64,000 nucleotides of DNA from Vibrio casei (GCF_002218025.2 NZ_AP018681.1:992001-1056000), one strand, 5' to 3'; shown: positions 1-8,035, numbered from the stretch's first letter. The notes: generated by a model from the sequence alone, not told the origin. Numbers and translations are program-made.

Positions 1-829
1 TGGGACGCACTTTTTCTGGGCCAACGATTCGAGGATCCGCCGTACTCAAGTGATACTCTTTATGAATCACCGCTTGCTTTGCTTTAGATAGCACAGCTAA
101 ACGGCTGAACGTCATCTCGCTATAACCACGATCATAGGTTTTCATTAAGCCTTCAGCGCAATATACATAGCCCGTAACTATCGGCAACTCTTTCGCCATA
201 TCGATATCCTGAAGCGCATTGGTAATCACAGTATCAAGATTACCCGACACATCTTTACCTTCCTCTTTCTGAGCATCAAGATCCCAGCCAGACAAGTCAA
301 CAAATTTAGCATTTATATCAAGAGTTTTTAGCTTCAAACAAGTATTGTACGCACTATGCGCTTCACCGATGGAAGATAAAAACTCTCGGATTTGCGGCAA
401 ATAATGCTGCATAGAAAACTGACCGTATTGACACGTTTCCATAATATTACTGATACAGTTTGTCGCTTGAGCAATACGATCTTTTATAAAGTGATCAGCA
501 CGACGTCGACTGATGGGATCGGCGAACATATTTTCATTAATCAGTAGCATTCGCTGTTCTAATACTTCAATTGCATCAGTCCAAGCGTCATCACGATTTT
601 CAACTAAACGATAAATACCAGGTTTACCTGTTCGCTTACACTCTAGTAATGCATCGGTAATACCACCGTAAGCAGATACAACAAACATGCGGTTATATGG
701 TTTTTTTGGACGTAAGAGAATATTATCAAGAACAGCATCAAAAGCTGACATGGATGTACCACCAATTTTTTCAACGGTATGATTCGACGTTTGAATATTG
801 GCAGTGTGGCTTCTATTTGAAGAAGTCAA
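1..829 (-). CDS. ask: Ectoine-pathway aspartate kinase (partial, C-terminus outside window)
   Basis: Aspartokinase phosphorylates aspartate, the first step towards aspartate semialdehyde, the ectoine precursor. The first residues after a short leader carry the kinase nucleotide motif VEKIGGTSMS, and STADPRIVGPEKVRP near the window edge matches the ADPR region of the family. The frame is open to position 1, so 276 codons are visible and the end is cut off. No ATG lies ahead of the kinase motif. I chose a TTG at 829-827 because AGGAGC sits just upstream at a usable spacing; this adds about 17 residues before the family's usual N-terminus. It is the last gene of ectA-ectB-ectC-ask. A specialised, feedback-insensitive ask in ectoine operons is established knowledge; feedback behaviour here is inferred from context. 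Confidence 0.9.
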   Translation of the reverse strand, partial: MTSSNRSHTANIQTSNHTVEKIGGTSMSAFDAVLDNILLRPKKPYNRMFVVSAYGGITDALLECKRTGKPGIYRLVENRDDAWTDAIEVLEQRMLLINENMFADPISRRRADHFIKDRIAQATNCISNIMETCQYGQFSMQHYLPQIREFLSSIGEAHSAYNTCLKLKTLDINAKFVDLSGWDLDAQKEEGKDVSGNLDTVITNALQDIDMAKELPIVTGYVYCAEGLMKTYDRGYSEMTFSRLAVLSKAKQAVIHKEYHLSTADPRIVGPEKVRP

Positions 830-895
830 AATAAGCTCCTATAAAGATAAAAATTAATTAGTTTAGATACATTTGAGATAATGTCCCTAGGCTTG

Positions 896-935
896 GGCAC
901 TGTATTCACATAAATAAATTTACTAATACAGTGCC
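896..935. repeat. Inverted repeat (hairpin) between ectC and ask
   Basis: Perfect 11-bp arms GGCACTGTATT (896-906) and AATACAGTGCC (925-935) enclose an 18-nt AT-rich loop. The T-run follows on the plus strand, where no gene needs a terminator. On the minus (operon) strand the hairpin has an A-run before it and no U-tract after it. It may therefore be a processing or stability element, or a weak attenuator, between ectC and ask. Confidence 0.7.
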
Positions 936-1000
936 TTTTTAGTTACTTATCAAAAATTAAATTTCAATAAGTTAACCTAGAGACTATGTTTCTAGAACCT

Positions 1001-1387
1001 CTATTCCACTAACGGATACACACCATTTTCATCATGGGTTTCTGCACCTGTGATTGGTGGGTTAAATACGCACGCCATGACCATATCTGCACCTTTATAT
1101 GCACGAAGTTGGTGTTCATCATGCTTATCAAGCACATATAAAGTACCCGGTTTGATTGGATACGTTTCGCCATTGACGACTTCGATTTCACCTTCACCTG
1201 AAATACAATACACAGACTCTAAATGATTTTTATAGTGAATATGCGTATCCGTACCCGCGTAAATATTTGTGATATGAAACGAGAAGCCCATTTTGTCGTC
1301 ACGCAATAGCATGCGTACACTTTCCCACGTATCAGCCACTACTCGACGTTCACTGTTTCGACATTCATCTAATGTTCTTACAATCAT
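1001..1387 (-). CDS. ectC: L-ectoine synthase EctC
   Basis: Cyclises N-gamma-acetyl-diaminobutyrate to ectoine, the last step of compatible-solute synthesis, in the cytoplasm. The protein is 128 residues, typical of the family, and begins MIVRTLDEC as EctC proteins do. It shows the cupin core ([19 protein letters not shown], then [17 protein letters not shown]) that binds the metal. A TTG lies one codon upstream of the ATG. I chose the ATG at 1387 because AAGGA is about 7 nt ahead of it. It follows ectB by about 126 nt, with a very short ORF in the gap, and precedes ask. Confidence 0.97.
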   Translation of the reverse strand: MIVRTLDECRNSERRVVADTWESVRMLLRDDKMGFSFHITNIYAGTDTHIHYKNHLESVYCISGEGEIEVVNGETYPIKPGTLYVLDKHDEHQLRAYKGADMVMACVFNPPITGAETHDENGVYPLVE

Positions 1388-1425
1388 CAATTATTCCTTC
1401 TCTTTTTACACAAACAGATATTCAT

Positions 1426-1500
1426 TCATTGTCGTAATGACAATGCTTGCCATACTGGAATTTCGTTGATAGACAAATCATCTAAGACTTTGCCTTCCAT
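1426..1500 (-). CDS. Possible 24-codon ORF in the ectB-ectC gap
   Basis: An ATG 13 nt after the ectB stop opens 24 codons (MEGKVLDDLSINEIPVWQAL...) ending in TGA about 38 nt before ectC. A GGAGGG lies about 20 nt upstream, inside the end of ectB, so the ribosome site is poor. The peptide looks protein-like rather than random (amphipathic, one Trp). It could be a leader peptide coupling ectB and ectC translation, or chance. I do not recognise it. Confidence 0.3.
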   Translation of the reverse strand: MEGKVLDDLSINEIPVWQALSLRQ

Positions 1501-1513
1501 CGAAATAGTGTGG

Positions 1514-2779
1514 CTAGGAAGCCCTCCGAGTCAGCTTTGTTGAAATAGTCTCAACCGCTTTCTCAAAAATATGAATACCTTGTTCTAACTCAGATTCACT
1601 CACAGTAAGTGGGCAGAAAAACTTCACAACCTCATCATTTGGGCCTGCTGTTTCGATTATCATGCCATTTTCAAAACACTCACTTGTGATCATGTCAGCA
1701 ACATCACCGTTTTTACACTCAATGCCTTGCATTAAGCCTCGGCCTTTAATGCCTTCAAACAAGTTAGAGTATTGCTTCAAGTTATTTTGAAGCGATTGAT
1801 TTAATTGCTCAGCACGTTCTTTAATGTGAGTTTCAAATTCATCATTGTGCCAGTAGGTATCAATCGCCTCTGCGGCCGTGACGAACGCATGGTTATTACC
1901 ACGGAAGGTACCGTTATGTTCACCAGGAGCCCATTGGTCTAAATCTGGTTTCATCAGCATAATTGCCATCGGTAAACCATAGCCACCAATAGACTTCGAT
2001 AGCGTCACCATATCTGGCTTAATACCGGATGGTTCAAAACTAAAGAACGTACCGGTACGACCACAACCGGCCTGAATATCATCGACAATCAATAAGATAT
2101 CGTTACCTTTACAGATTTTTTCGAGACGCTGTAACCATTCGTTTGATGCGGCATTTAAACCACCCTCACCTTGAACAACCTCAACCAATACTGCAGCAGG
2201 CTTATCTAAACCGCCGGAATTATCGTTCAGCATGGTTTCAAATAATGCTAAACCATCAATATCCGCATAACCTTCATAAGGAATACGAGTAACACCTGAA
2301 AGTGGCATAGCAGCGCCACCACGGTGATGCTGATTACCCGTTGCAGCCAATGCACCATAAGACACCCCATGGAAACCATTAGTAAAGGCAACAATATTGG
2401 TACGATCTTTCACTTTACGAGCTAATTTCATCGCCGCTTCAACAGCATTAGTCCCTGTAGGGCCGGTAAACTGAACTTTATATTCAAGTTCACGTGGCTT
2501 TAATATTTTTTCATTAAAGCTCTCTAAGAAGTGACCTTTTGCTTGTGAATGCATATCTAAACCGTGGGTTAAACCATCTTGGTCGATATAATCAAGCAGT
2601 GCTTTTTTTAGAACAGGGTTGTTGTGTCCATAGTTCAACGAACCTGCACCGGCAAGAAAATCTAAGTAGCGGTCTCCGTCTTCGGTATGAAGCCAGCAAC
2701 CTTTCGCCGATGAAAATACTACCGGGAAATTGTTGGCATAACATTGAACGTTTGATTCGTGCTTTTTAAAGATATTCAT
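1514..2779 (-). CDS. ectB: Diaminobutyrate-2-oxoglutarate transaminase EctB
   Basis: A PLP enzyme that converts aspartate semialdehyde plus glutamate to 2,4-diaminobutyrate, the first committed ectoine step. The 421 residues match family length. Class-III aminotransferase features are visible: [16 protein letters not shown] near 106-121, the PLP aspartate in [13 protein letters not shown] (Asp233), and the Schiff-base lysine in [10 protein letters not shown] (Lys262). The ATG has AGGA 6 nt upstream. It lies between ectA and ectC, same strand, as one operon. Confidence 0.98.
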   Translation of the reverse strand: MNIFKKHESNVQCYANNFPVVFSSAKGCWLHTEDGDRYLDFLAGAGSLNYGHNNPVLKKALLDYIDQDGLTHGLDMHSQAKGHFLESFNEKILKPRELEYKVQFTGPTGTNAVEAAMKLARKVKDRTNIVAFTNGFHGVSYGALAATGNQHHRGGAAMPLSGVTRIPYEGYADIDGLALFETMLNDNSGGLDKPAAVLVEVVQGEGGLNAASNEWLQRLEKICKGNDILLIVDDIQAGCGRTGTFFSFEPSGIKPDMVTLSKSIGGYGLPMAIMLMKPDLDQWAPGEHNGTFRGNNHAFVTAAEAIDTYWHNDEFETHIKERAEQLNQSLQNNLKQYSNLFEGIKGRGLMQGIECKNGDVADMITSECFENGMIIETAGPNDEVVKFFCPLTVSESELEQGIHIFEKAVETISTKLTRRAS

Positions 2780-2864
2780 GTCTGATCCTGTCTATCATCC
2801 TATGTGTGTATCTCAATTGAGCGAATTCCCAATCAAGAATTTTTAAATTTTGTGTTAGTTAGTA

Positions 2865-3410
2865 TTAGCTCATAGCAAGCGGTATATGGAATAAATACTC
2901 ACTATCATGCTCACCATCGAAATGATTTTGTTTGTCTAAGAAAACACTCACGCGTCCTTCTTCACCATCTTCTCTCTCAAGTTTTCGGAATAAATTCCAA
3001 GAACCATGATTGTCTTTGGTAATCGTCGTCTCAATTGCAGCAACGCCAGCAACACACTCACGCGCTAGTAACGATTTAATCATTCGATACGCTAATCCAC
3101 AGCCACGGCTATTTTCCGCAACCGCTACCTGCCAGATAAAAAGAACAGGTCGATTAGGGTGACTTGATGGCTTGAGATAAGCGGAAACAAAACCTGCAAT
3201 TTCACCATCTTTTTCAGCTAATACGCATGTATCGCTAAAATGTGATGCCTGCAAAAAGTTGCAGTAGGCAGAATTCGTATCCAAAGGAGGACACGACTCA
3301 ATCAAAGCATTTACTTGATTGCCGTCGCTTATTTCGGGTTTTCTAAATGTTAACTCGTCCTGAGTTTTGGTCACTTTTTCGGGGTGTGCTACCCACGGTG
3401 CCGTAATCAT
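2865..3410 (-). CDS. ectA: Diaminobutyrate acetyltransferase EctA
   Basis: Transfers acetyl from acetyl-CoA to the gamma-amino group of diaminobutyrate. It is a GNAT-fold protein of 181 residues: FRKPEISDGNQVNALI at the N-terminus, the substrate region CPPLDTNSAYCNFLQ, the acetyl-CoA loop AENSRGCGLAYRMI, and a C-terminal FDGEHDSEYLF. The reading frame extends 35 codons further upstream, but that part (MFLKVVLIQ...) is unlike the family. I chose the ATG at 3410 because the family-type MITAPWV starts there and AGGG lies 6-7 nt before it. It is the first gene of the ectoine operon, which in Vibrio is osmotically induced and repressed by the MarR-type CosR (known); control here is inferred from the palindrome upstream. 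Confidence 0.96.
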   Translation of the reverse strand: MITAPWVAHPEKVTKTQDELTFRKPEISDGNQVNALIESCPPLDTNSAYCNFLQASHFSDTCVLAEKDGEIAGFVSAYLKPSSHPNRPVLFIWQVAVAENSRGCGLAYRMIKSLLARECVAGVAAIETTITKDNHGSWNLFRKLEREDGEEGRVSVFLDKQNHFDGEHDSEYLFHIPLAMS

Positions 3411-3487
3411 CTTAGCCCTATTTTTATTTGTACACTTTGATCTTATCGCTGTAAGTTTTCCAGCCCAAAAATCAAAGTGGTGATTAA

Positions 3488-3515
3488 TTTGTATCAGTAC
3501 AACTTTTAAAAACAA
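3488..3515 (-). promoter_or_regulatory. Candidate sigma-70 promoter of the ectoine operon
   Basis: Read on the minus strand, TTGTTT (3515-3510) and TACAAA (3493-3488) are 16 nt apart and lie about 80 nt upstream of the ectA ATG. The match to consensus is moderate. Other AT-rich pairs nearby could serve instead. Confidence 0.35.
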
Positions 3516-3533
3516 GGCTCATGTCTCAAAGCA

Positions 3534-3555
3534 ATTGTTTAGTGCACTAATCAAT
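3534..3555. promoter_or_regulatory. 22-bp operator-like palindrome upstream of ectA
   Basis: The perfect 12-bp palindrome TTAGTGCACTAA (3539-3550) is extended by ATTG and CAAT after one unpaired base on each side. The site lies about 124 nt upstream of ectA and just upstream of the candidate -35. A two-fold site of this size suits a MarR-family dimer such as CosR. The assignment is inference. The rest of the 3411-3846 gap is AT-rich with nothing else recognisable apart from the terminator at 3791-3823. Confidence 0.55.
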
Positions 3556-3790
3556 TTCGTTTTAAATAATAACGGACTGAATGATTTTAGCAACCCCTTA
3601 TTCGATGGGGGAATATATGAATACTACTTAATTTATTGTTTTTTAATGAAAAAAATAAATATTTAATGTTATATATGAAGATACAAACTCTTTAGTGGTG
3701 TAATCAATAGTTAAGAGATTTGTCATTAAGATGAAAAGTATTGGTGAATAATTGAAAGGAAGATTACTTGTTGAAAAGTCTTTGAACTGT

Positions 3791-3823
3791 AAAAAAGACC
3801 ATATCCTAAGATAAAATAGGTCT
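3791..3823 (-). terminator. Rho-independent terminator downstream of the small membrane protein gene
   Basis: On the minus strand AGACC...GGTCT forms a short stem, extended by A/T pairs, and is followed directly by a run of six T. It lies just past the stop codon at 3847. Confidence 0.65.
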
Positions 3824-3846
3824 GCACACTCTAAAACGAGTAAGGG

Positions 3847-4254
3847 TTACTCTTTATCAAAACTATCAACAACAATCGCTCCCATTGAAGCAGGCATTGC
3901 GATGATAATTAATCGTTTAAAAGCAAGTATTGGTTCACTTTCTAAAGGAAATTTATTTAAGGTAAAAAGCACTAAAGCCACAACACAAAGTGTCAGGCAA
4001 TATGCAATAACAATTCTTAAAACAAACGCTAAAACGCGATGTTTTACATTGCTCTGAAAGACACTTTGATAAGCAAAAAAACCAAGAAAAAGAATAGAAA
4101 CAACAAACAACATCGCTATATTTTCAAGGGGCAATGTCTTACTTAGATCCCACGCCTCTTCTGAAAAAGAGATTGGTACTGCTAGTGTAAAAGCCCCAAT
4201 AACAACTTGACTGGCATCTTCCCCATTAAAATTCAGTTTCATCGCTCTACTCAT
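3847..4254 (-). CDS. Small inner-membrane protein, DUF2391-like
   Basis: 135 residues with three to four likely membrane helices: around 17-30, 45-63 (IAMLFVVSILFLGFFAY), 74-100 (LAFVLRIVIAYCLTLCVVALVLFTL) and 112-130 (RLIIIAMPASMGAIVVDSF). The segment VIGAFTLAVPISFSEEAWDL resembles the DUF2391/TIGR02587 family of putative integral membrane proteins, whose function is unknown; many members are longer. No Shine-Dalgarno is clear at the first ATG, and a second ATG four codons in is possible. It has its own terminator and sits alone between ectA and a LysE-type exporter. Confidence 0.6.
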   Translation of the reverse strand: MSRAMKLNFNGEDASQVVIGAFTLAVPISFSEEAWDLSKTLPLENIAMLFVVSILFLGFFAYQSVFQSNVKHRVLAFVLRIVIAYCLTLCVVALVLFTLNKFPLESEPILAFKRLIIIAMPASMGAIVVDSFDKE

Positions 4255-4284
4255 TCAAAATTAGACTTAATAACCATTATAGCT

Positions 4285-4905
4285 CTAGACCATCAATGCC
4301 ACGCGGATCGCTAACGCAATCAACACCACACCAGAAAGTCTATCTATCCAATGTGCTTTACTTCGTAAGGTCGCCAGTAACACTTGGCTTGATAACATAA
4401 AAGTAATAAACGAGTACCACAGACCATCAACAATAAAAGGAGTGAGAACAATAATCACTTTACTACTTGTTTCTGTACTGACGGCAACAAATTGACTGAA
4501 TAAAGCAGTAAAAAATATGGCAATTTTGGGACTTAATATTGAGATATAAAAGCCTTCTTTTGCAGATTGAACAACCGAACATGTTTTCCCTGATTCTAGC
4601 CTTTCAGCAATACCACCTTTTGATTGAATAGCATTCAATCCGAGCCAAGCAAGATAAGCTGCTCCTGCATAAGTCAGGAGCTTAAAAATAAAGGGAAATT
4701 GATGCAGCAGAATTGCCAATCCAAGTATGGTAAATAGAGCGTATAAACCAATACCAAATGCATGTGCCCACGCTGTCGCTAACCCATTTTTTCTCCCGCC
4801 CGCCAAACTATGTTTTGCCACCATAGCTAAACTCGGGCCTGGAGACATCGCTCCTAATAAACATATCAATAGCAGTGAAAACCAGATAGTGAATGTCATA
4901 TTCAT
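4285..4905 (-). CDS. LysE/RhtB-family amino-acid exporter
   Basis: 206 residues with about six membrane helices and the LysE/RhtB N-terminal signature GAMSPGPSLAMVAKHSLAGGRKNGLATA at about residues 18-45. The family exports amino acids or their analogues (lysine, threonine, homoserine lactone, cysteine products). The substrate cannot be read from sequence. It is divergent from the oxidoreductase at 5089 with about 180 nt between them, so the two may share regulation; no LysR-type regulator, a common partner, is adjacent. Confidence 0.88.
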   Translation of the reverse strand: MNMTFTIWFSLLLICLLGAMSPGPSLAMVAKHSLAGGRKNGLATAWAHAFGIGLYALFTILGLAILLHQFPFIFKLLTYAGAAYLAWLGLNAIQSKGGIAERLESGKTCSVVQSAKEGFYISILSPKIAIFFTALFSQFVAVSTETSSKVIIVLTPFIVDGLWYSFITFMLSSQVLLATLRSKAHWIDRLSGVVLIALAIRVALMV

Positions 4906-4990
4906 CCCTATTTAAAACATAAATAAACTAATAAAACTTATTCTATATGAAATAGCTGTCATTTCAGTGACTTTTAAAATATCAAAGTGA

Positions 4991-5002
4991 GATGTTAACA
5001 TC
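4991..5002. promoter_or_regulatory. GATGTTAACATC palindrome in the divergent lysE-like/oxidoreductase intergenic region
   Basis: A perfect 12-bp palindrome flanked by AAAGT and ACTTT, slightly off register. It sits between two divergent genes, a usual place for an operator. The regulator is unknown. Confidence 0.3.
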
Positions 5003-5088
5003 ACTTTCAAACATCGCTTAAACGCAGGTTTATTGGTATTCATTTAAAAAACTCGTATGATGTAGAAAACCTCGAGTAAAGGAATAGC

Positions 5089-6039
5089 ATGAAAATTGCA
5101 GTAATCGGACTTGGTGGCATCGCCCAAAAAGCCTACCTACCTTTTATCACCCAATTAGAAGGGGTTGAATGGGTTTTTTGCACAAGAAATACTGAAACCT
5201 TAAATTTATTGGCTAAAAAATACAAAATTAGAGAAACCTATACGGATTTTCAGCAATTAATACACGCCAATGTTGATGCGGTAATGATTCATAGTGCGAC
5301 CCAAAGTCATCTAAATATTGCTAGTTTCTTCTTATCCCAAGGCATTCCAACTTTTGTTGATAAACCACTCGCCGCTAATGGTCAGGATTGTGAGACTTTA
5401 TACGATCTAGCATTGCGTAAACAAACCCCTTTATATGTGGGGTTCAACCGTAGGCACATACCGTTATTTAATCAGTATTTAGTTGGTGTTCAAGCCGGAA
5501 TACCACATTCATCACTACTATCTTTACGCTGGGAAAAGCACCGATTTAATCAACCTGGGGATATCCGTACTTTTATTTTTGATGATTTCATTCATCCACT
5601 TGATAGCGTCAATATCTACGCTAAAAAAAGCGCACAAGATCTGCATATCACTTGTCAGTGGGACGCGAGTCAAAATCAACTTGGTCGATTAGATGTCCAA
5701 TGGCAACAACAAGACACTCTATTACATGCTTCAATGAACCGCCTATTTGGTAGCACCCAAGAACGAATATCAGCAAACTTTGCCAATCAATCTTATGAGT
5801 TTAGTAATTTCACTCAAGGCACATTATGGCAATTGGATAAAACCGAAAAATTACAATCGAAAGATTGGATGCCAATGTTGGCCACAAAAGGATTCGATAG
5901 CATGATCCAAGAATGGCTAGGAGTAGTCAAAACTGGCCATATGCCACAGTCACTCATTGAGCGTAACATTGCTTCACACCAACTTGCCGAAGCGATATGC
6001 CAATATGTGACCACTCAGAAAACGAGAAAAATGCACTGA
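5089..6039 (+). CDS. Gfo/Idh/MocA-family NAD(P)-dependent oxidoreductase
   Basis: 316 residues. The N-terminal Rossmann fold begins MKIAVIGLGGIAQKAYLP (GxGxxA-type dinucleotide site). The conserved Lys-Pro of the family appears as FVDKPLAANG near residue 90, with Asp in place of the usual Glu. The C-terminal half has the alpha/beta domain with HPLDSVNIY. Members oxidise or reduce sugars, inositols or related polyols; the substrate is not predictable. AAAGGA lies 5 nt before the ATG. It stands alone. Confidence 0.88.
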   Translation: MKIAVIGLGGIAQKAYLPFITQLEGVEWVFCTRNTETLNLLAKKYKIRETYTDFQQLIHANVDAVMIHSATQSHLNIASFFLSQGIPTFVDKPLAANGQDCETLYDLALRKQTPLYVGFNRRHIPLFNQYLVGVQAGIPHSSLLSLRWEKHRFNQPGDIRTFIFDDFIHPLDSVNIYAKKSAQDLHITCQWDASQNQLGRLDVQWQQQDTLLHASMNRLFGSTQERISANFANQSYEFSNFTQGTLWQLDKTEKLQSKDWMPMLATKGFDSMIQEWLGVVKTGHMPQSLIERNIASHQLAEAICQYVTTQKTRKMH

Positions 6040-6108
6040 TTTTTCTTATAAAAACGAAGTATGATTGGCCCGCACAAATAACCGGGCAATCATATCAGTA
6101 TCAAAAAA

Positions 6109-6639
6109 TTAAGTGGTTTTTTCTAATAACATTGATGGCGACGACCATGTCATTGTATGGCATGGGACTTGAGAACCACATGGTGCTTTCCAAATGACCT
6201 CTCCAGCGTCAATCCCATCAATCGAATCATAAAAAGCTTTTGCAGGTTCATTTTTCGTCAATACTTCAAGATACATACCGACGTCATCAAAATGTTTTCT
6301 TGCCCACTTTGCCGCCTCAAACATTAATTTCTTACCCAAACCTTGACCTCGATACCCATCAGCAATATGTAGATTGTCGATCATAGTGCCATGTTCAAAA
6401 CTATGATTACCATACAAACACACAAAACCACATAGATTGTCACCTTCTTCAAGTAATAATACCCCTTGATTTAAAGACGGTTGTGTCAACCTAGTTTGCC
6501 AAACGGCTTGATGGTCAACAGACAATCTCTCTTCAAGGTATTGATTGTCTAATATACCTTGATAGGCTTGCTGCCAATTTTTTGTGTGTAACTGAGCTAT
6601 CTTTGAATAATCTTTAAATTCAGCTTCTCTAACGAACAT
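6109..6639 (-). CDS. GNAT-family N-acetyltransferase
   Basis: 176 residues with the GNAT fold: MFVREAEFKDYSKIAQLH at the N-terminus, the acetyl-CoA loop GYRGQGLGKKLMFEAAKWAR (Q/RxxGxG/A type), and EVLTKNEPAKAFYDSIDG in motif B. The frame is open 17 codons further upstream. I chose the ATG at 6639 because AAGGAG lies 5 nt ahead and the domain starts at once. Substrate unknown; it could act on small molecules or protein N-termini. Confidence 0.88.
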   Translation of the reverse strand: MFVREAEFKDYSKIAQLHTKNWQQAYQGILDNQYLEERLSVDHQAVWQTRLTQPSLNQGVLLLEEGDNLCGFVCLYGNHSFEHGTMIDNLHIADGYRGQGLGKKLMFEAAKWARKHFDDVGMYLEVLTKNEPAKAFYDSIDGIDAGEVIWKAPCGSQVPCHTMTWSSPSMLLEKTT

Positions 6640-6799
6640 CCTTGCTCCTTGAAGTAAATAATTGGAAAATTTTTCTTTTATAAATAACAATTAACAACTA
6701 CCAATGTATATGAATTTCAACCAAATATTTCACTGTAATCACACCATAAAACAACATAATTGAAAGATAGATAGGGAGTAGCACCTTATAGAAACAACA

Positions 6800-6825
6800 A
6801 AGCCAATAGATATCTCTATTGGCTT
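6800..6825 (-). terminator. Hairpin terminator in the 6640-6991 gap
   Basis: Arms AAGCCAATAGA (6800-6810) and TCTATTGGCTT (6815-6825) form an 11-bp stem with a 4-nt loop, followed on the minus strand by TTGTTGTTTC. It probably ends the transcript of the gene at 6992-7366, about 170 nt past its stop. The rest of the 6640-6991 gap shows nothing recognisable. Confidence 0.6.
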
Positions 6826-6991
6826 ATTCAATCATTTATAAAATAAAGACTTAACTCACCTCAGGTTTGGATAAGAGAGTCTATAGATCATATTAACCCA
6901 TTGAATCGATTAGTAATGATAATTTTCTACTATTCACACTGTTTTATTATTAACTCAATACTGAGGTTCTAATTACCCGACGAATCTGAGG

Positions 6992-7366
6992 TTAACTACG
7001 TTTAGGTTGAGAATATGTTTTGCCTGCTGCGGCATAACTGTCTTTATTTTTAACGTCAAACATAATGTCAAAAAACCAAGCTATAAAGCGAATAATATCA
7101 TCACCTTCATTCATAATGTGCTCAACATATTCTTGCTCAACATTTTGATCATCAAGTTGAGTTGTCACATGATAAATACGGTTTTCTCCGTCTACTTCAG
7201 CTAAAGCAAATTGACCAGATAAAGATTTAGCGGCTTCGGCTACATCACTATCACTATTCATCTGTAAAAACTTCAGAGCACTAGGGACTGATTCCAACGT
7301 ACATAATGTTTTTACGAGTGTTTCAAATTCACTGTGTTGCATATTGTTATAAACCTTTAATTTCAT
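6992..7366 (-). CDS. Hypothetical protein, 124 residues
   Basis: Not recognised. Acidic, probably soluble and helical: a leading FETLVKTLCTLESVPSALKFLQ helix, a middle beta-like QFALAEVDGENRIYHVTTQL, and the aromatic helix IIRFIAWFFDIMFDVKN near the C-terminus. No Cys cluster, signal peptide or clear catalytic motif. The start is uncertain: ATG at 7366 lacks a good ribosome site, and a second ATG eight codons in has AAAGG about 11 nt upstream. It lies on the same strand as, and just downstream of, the CsrB-type RNA but is separated from it by a strong terminator. Confidence 0.6.
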   Translation of the reverse strand: MKLKVYNNMQHSEFETLVKTLCTLESVPSALKFLQMNSDSDVAEAAKSLSGQFALAEVDGENRIYHVTTQLDDQNVEQEYVEHIMNEGDDIIRFIAWFFDIMFDVKNKDSYAAAGKTYSQPKRS

Positions 7367-7432
7367 CCATTCTGAAGGAGAATGTGTTAATTAATATTTT
7401 ACACTAATTCAAACATCATTTGGATGAACAAA

Positions 7433-7466
7433 AAAAGAAAAACCCCGACACTTATGTATCGGGGTT
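7433..7466 (-). terminator. Intrinsic terminator of the CsrB-type RNA
   Basis: Arms AACCCCGA (7441-7448) and TCGGGGTT (7459-7466) form an 8-bp stem with a 10-nt loop. On the minus strand it is followed by a T-rich tract interrupted by a single C. Confidence 0.9.
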
Positions 7467-7666
7467 AATTTCTTACTCGTAGCAATCCTGCTACAACAGA
7501 TGCTCCATGCATCAAATCCATGATAGCTGACTTCCTAGCCTCTTCCTTCATCGCCTTCCTAGCGGTGTCCTATGCAATTCCTTGCTTGCTAATCTATCCT
7601 AATTAGCGCTCATCACTTGTTCCTTGAGAGGTGTCCATACAATTCCATCTTTAAGTAACATCCTGC

Positions 7667-7740
7667 TACTTATTGATTCCATTCAATGTCCTTAGCATCC
7701 TGCTACTTGTTGATTCCATTCAATGTCCTTAGCATCCTGC
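7667..7740 (-). repeat. 37-nt tandem duplication inside the CsrB-type RNA
   Basis: Positions 7667-7703 and 7704-7740 are 37-nt copies with a single difference (A/G at 7672 versus 7709). Each copy carries three GGA motifs (CAGGAT, AAGGAC, ATGGAA). A third, degenerate copy begins at about 7630. This looks like recent expansion of CsrA-binding sites. Confidence 0.92.
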
Positions 7741-7832
7741 AAGTGGCGTCCTTCGCCACCAAACTTTATCCTTAATAGAATCCAATCCTTGATTCTGCTC
7801 AGTTCCTTTGTCATTTCCTTTCGACAGAAATA

Positions 7833-7860
7833 AGATTACGCTTTTGATTATTTTCAGCAA
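7833..7860 (-). promoter_or_regulatory. Sigma-70 promoter of the CsrB-type RNA
   Basis: On the minus strand TTGCTG (7860-7855) and TAATCT (7838-7833) are 16 nt apart, placing the start near 7826, just before the first GGA. Confidence 0.65.
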
Positions 7861-7993
7861 GCAATCAAATTAAAAGTTTTTATTGTAATATACATTCAAT
7901 TTAGCCAAAAACAAAAAAAGACCTTTATAACAATGAGTTATAAAGGTCTCCGCGATTTTTAGCAAGGTATTAAACGTTTTATCTTACAAGGCT

Positions 7994-8011
7994 TGTAAGC
8001 AATCTCTTACA
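7994..8011. promoter_or_regulatory. GacA/UvrY/VarA upstream activating site
   Basis: TGTAAGCAATCTCTTACA is an 18-bp near-palindrome that fits the GacA-family consensus TGTAAG-N6-CTTACA exactly. It lies about 170-185 nt upstream of the predicted RNA start, the usual distance for csrB/rsmZ-type genes. It is also about 25 nt past the stop of rhlE. VarA (response regulator of VarS/VarA) is the expected binder in Vibrio. Confidence 0.88.
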
Positions 8012-8035
8012 CGACTAATCGCATAATAAACATCC

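Larger units (their letters stand above)
7433..7826 (-). ncRNA. csrB: CsrB-family regulatory RNA (CsrA-sequestering sRNA)
   Basis: About 394 nt on the minus strand, non-coding, with 25 GGA trinucleotides in contexts such as AAGGA, CAGGAT and ATGGAA, spaced every 10-25 nt. Many would fall in hairpin loops. It ends in a strong GC-rich terminator (arms AACCCCGA/TCGGGGTT then a T-run). This is the architecture of Vibrio CsrB/C/D RNAs, which bind and titrate the translational regulator CsrA. Upstream are a sigma-70 promoter and a GacA/VarA box. The 5' end is inferred from the -10 element. Vibrios carry several such RNAs; which paralogue this is cannot be told from the window. Confidence 0.93.

Noticed and set aside
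3411..3515. 35-codon N-terminal extension of ectA
   Set aside because: Unlike the family, lies across the promoter region, and a good ribosome site precedes the internal ATG at 3410.
7667..7740. Short direct repeats as a CRISPR array
   Set aside because: Units are adjacent with no spacers; they lie within the CsrB-type RNA and carry GGA motifs.
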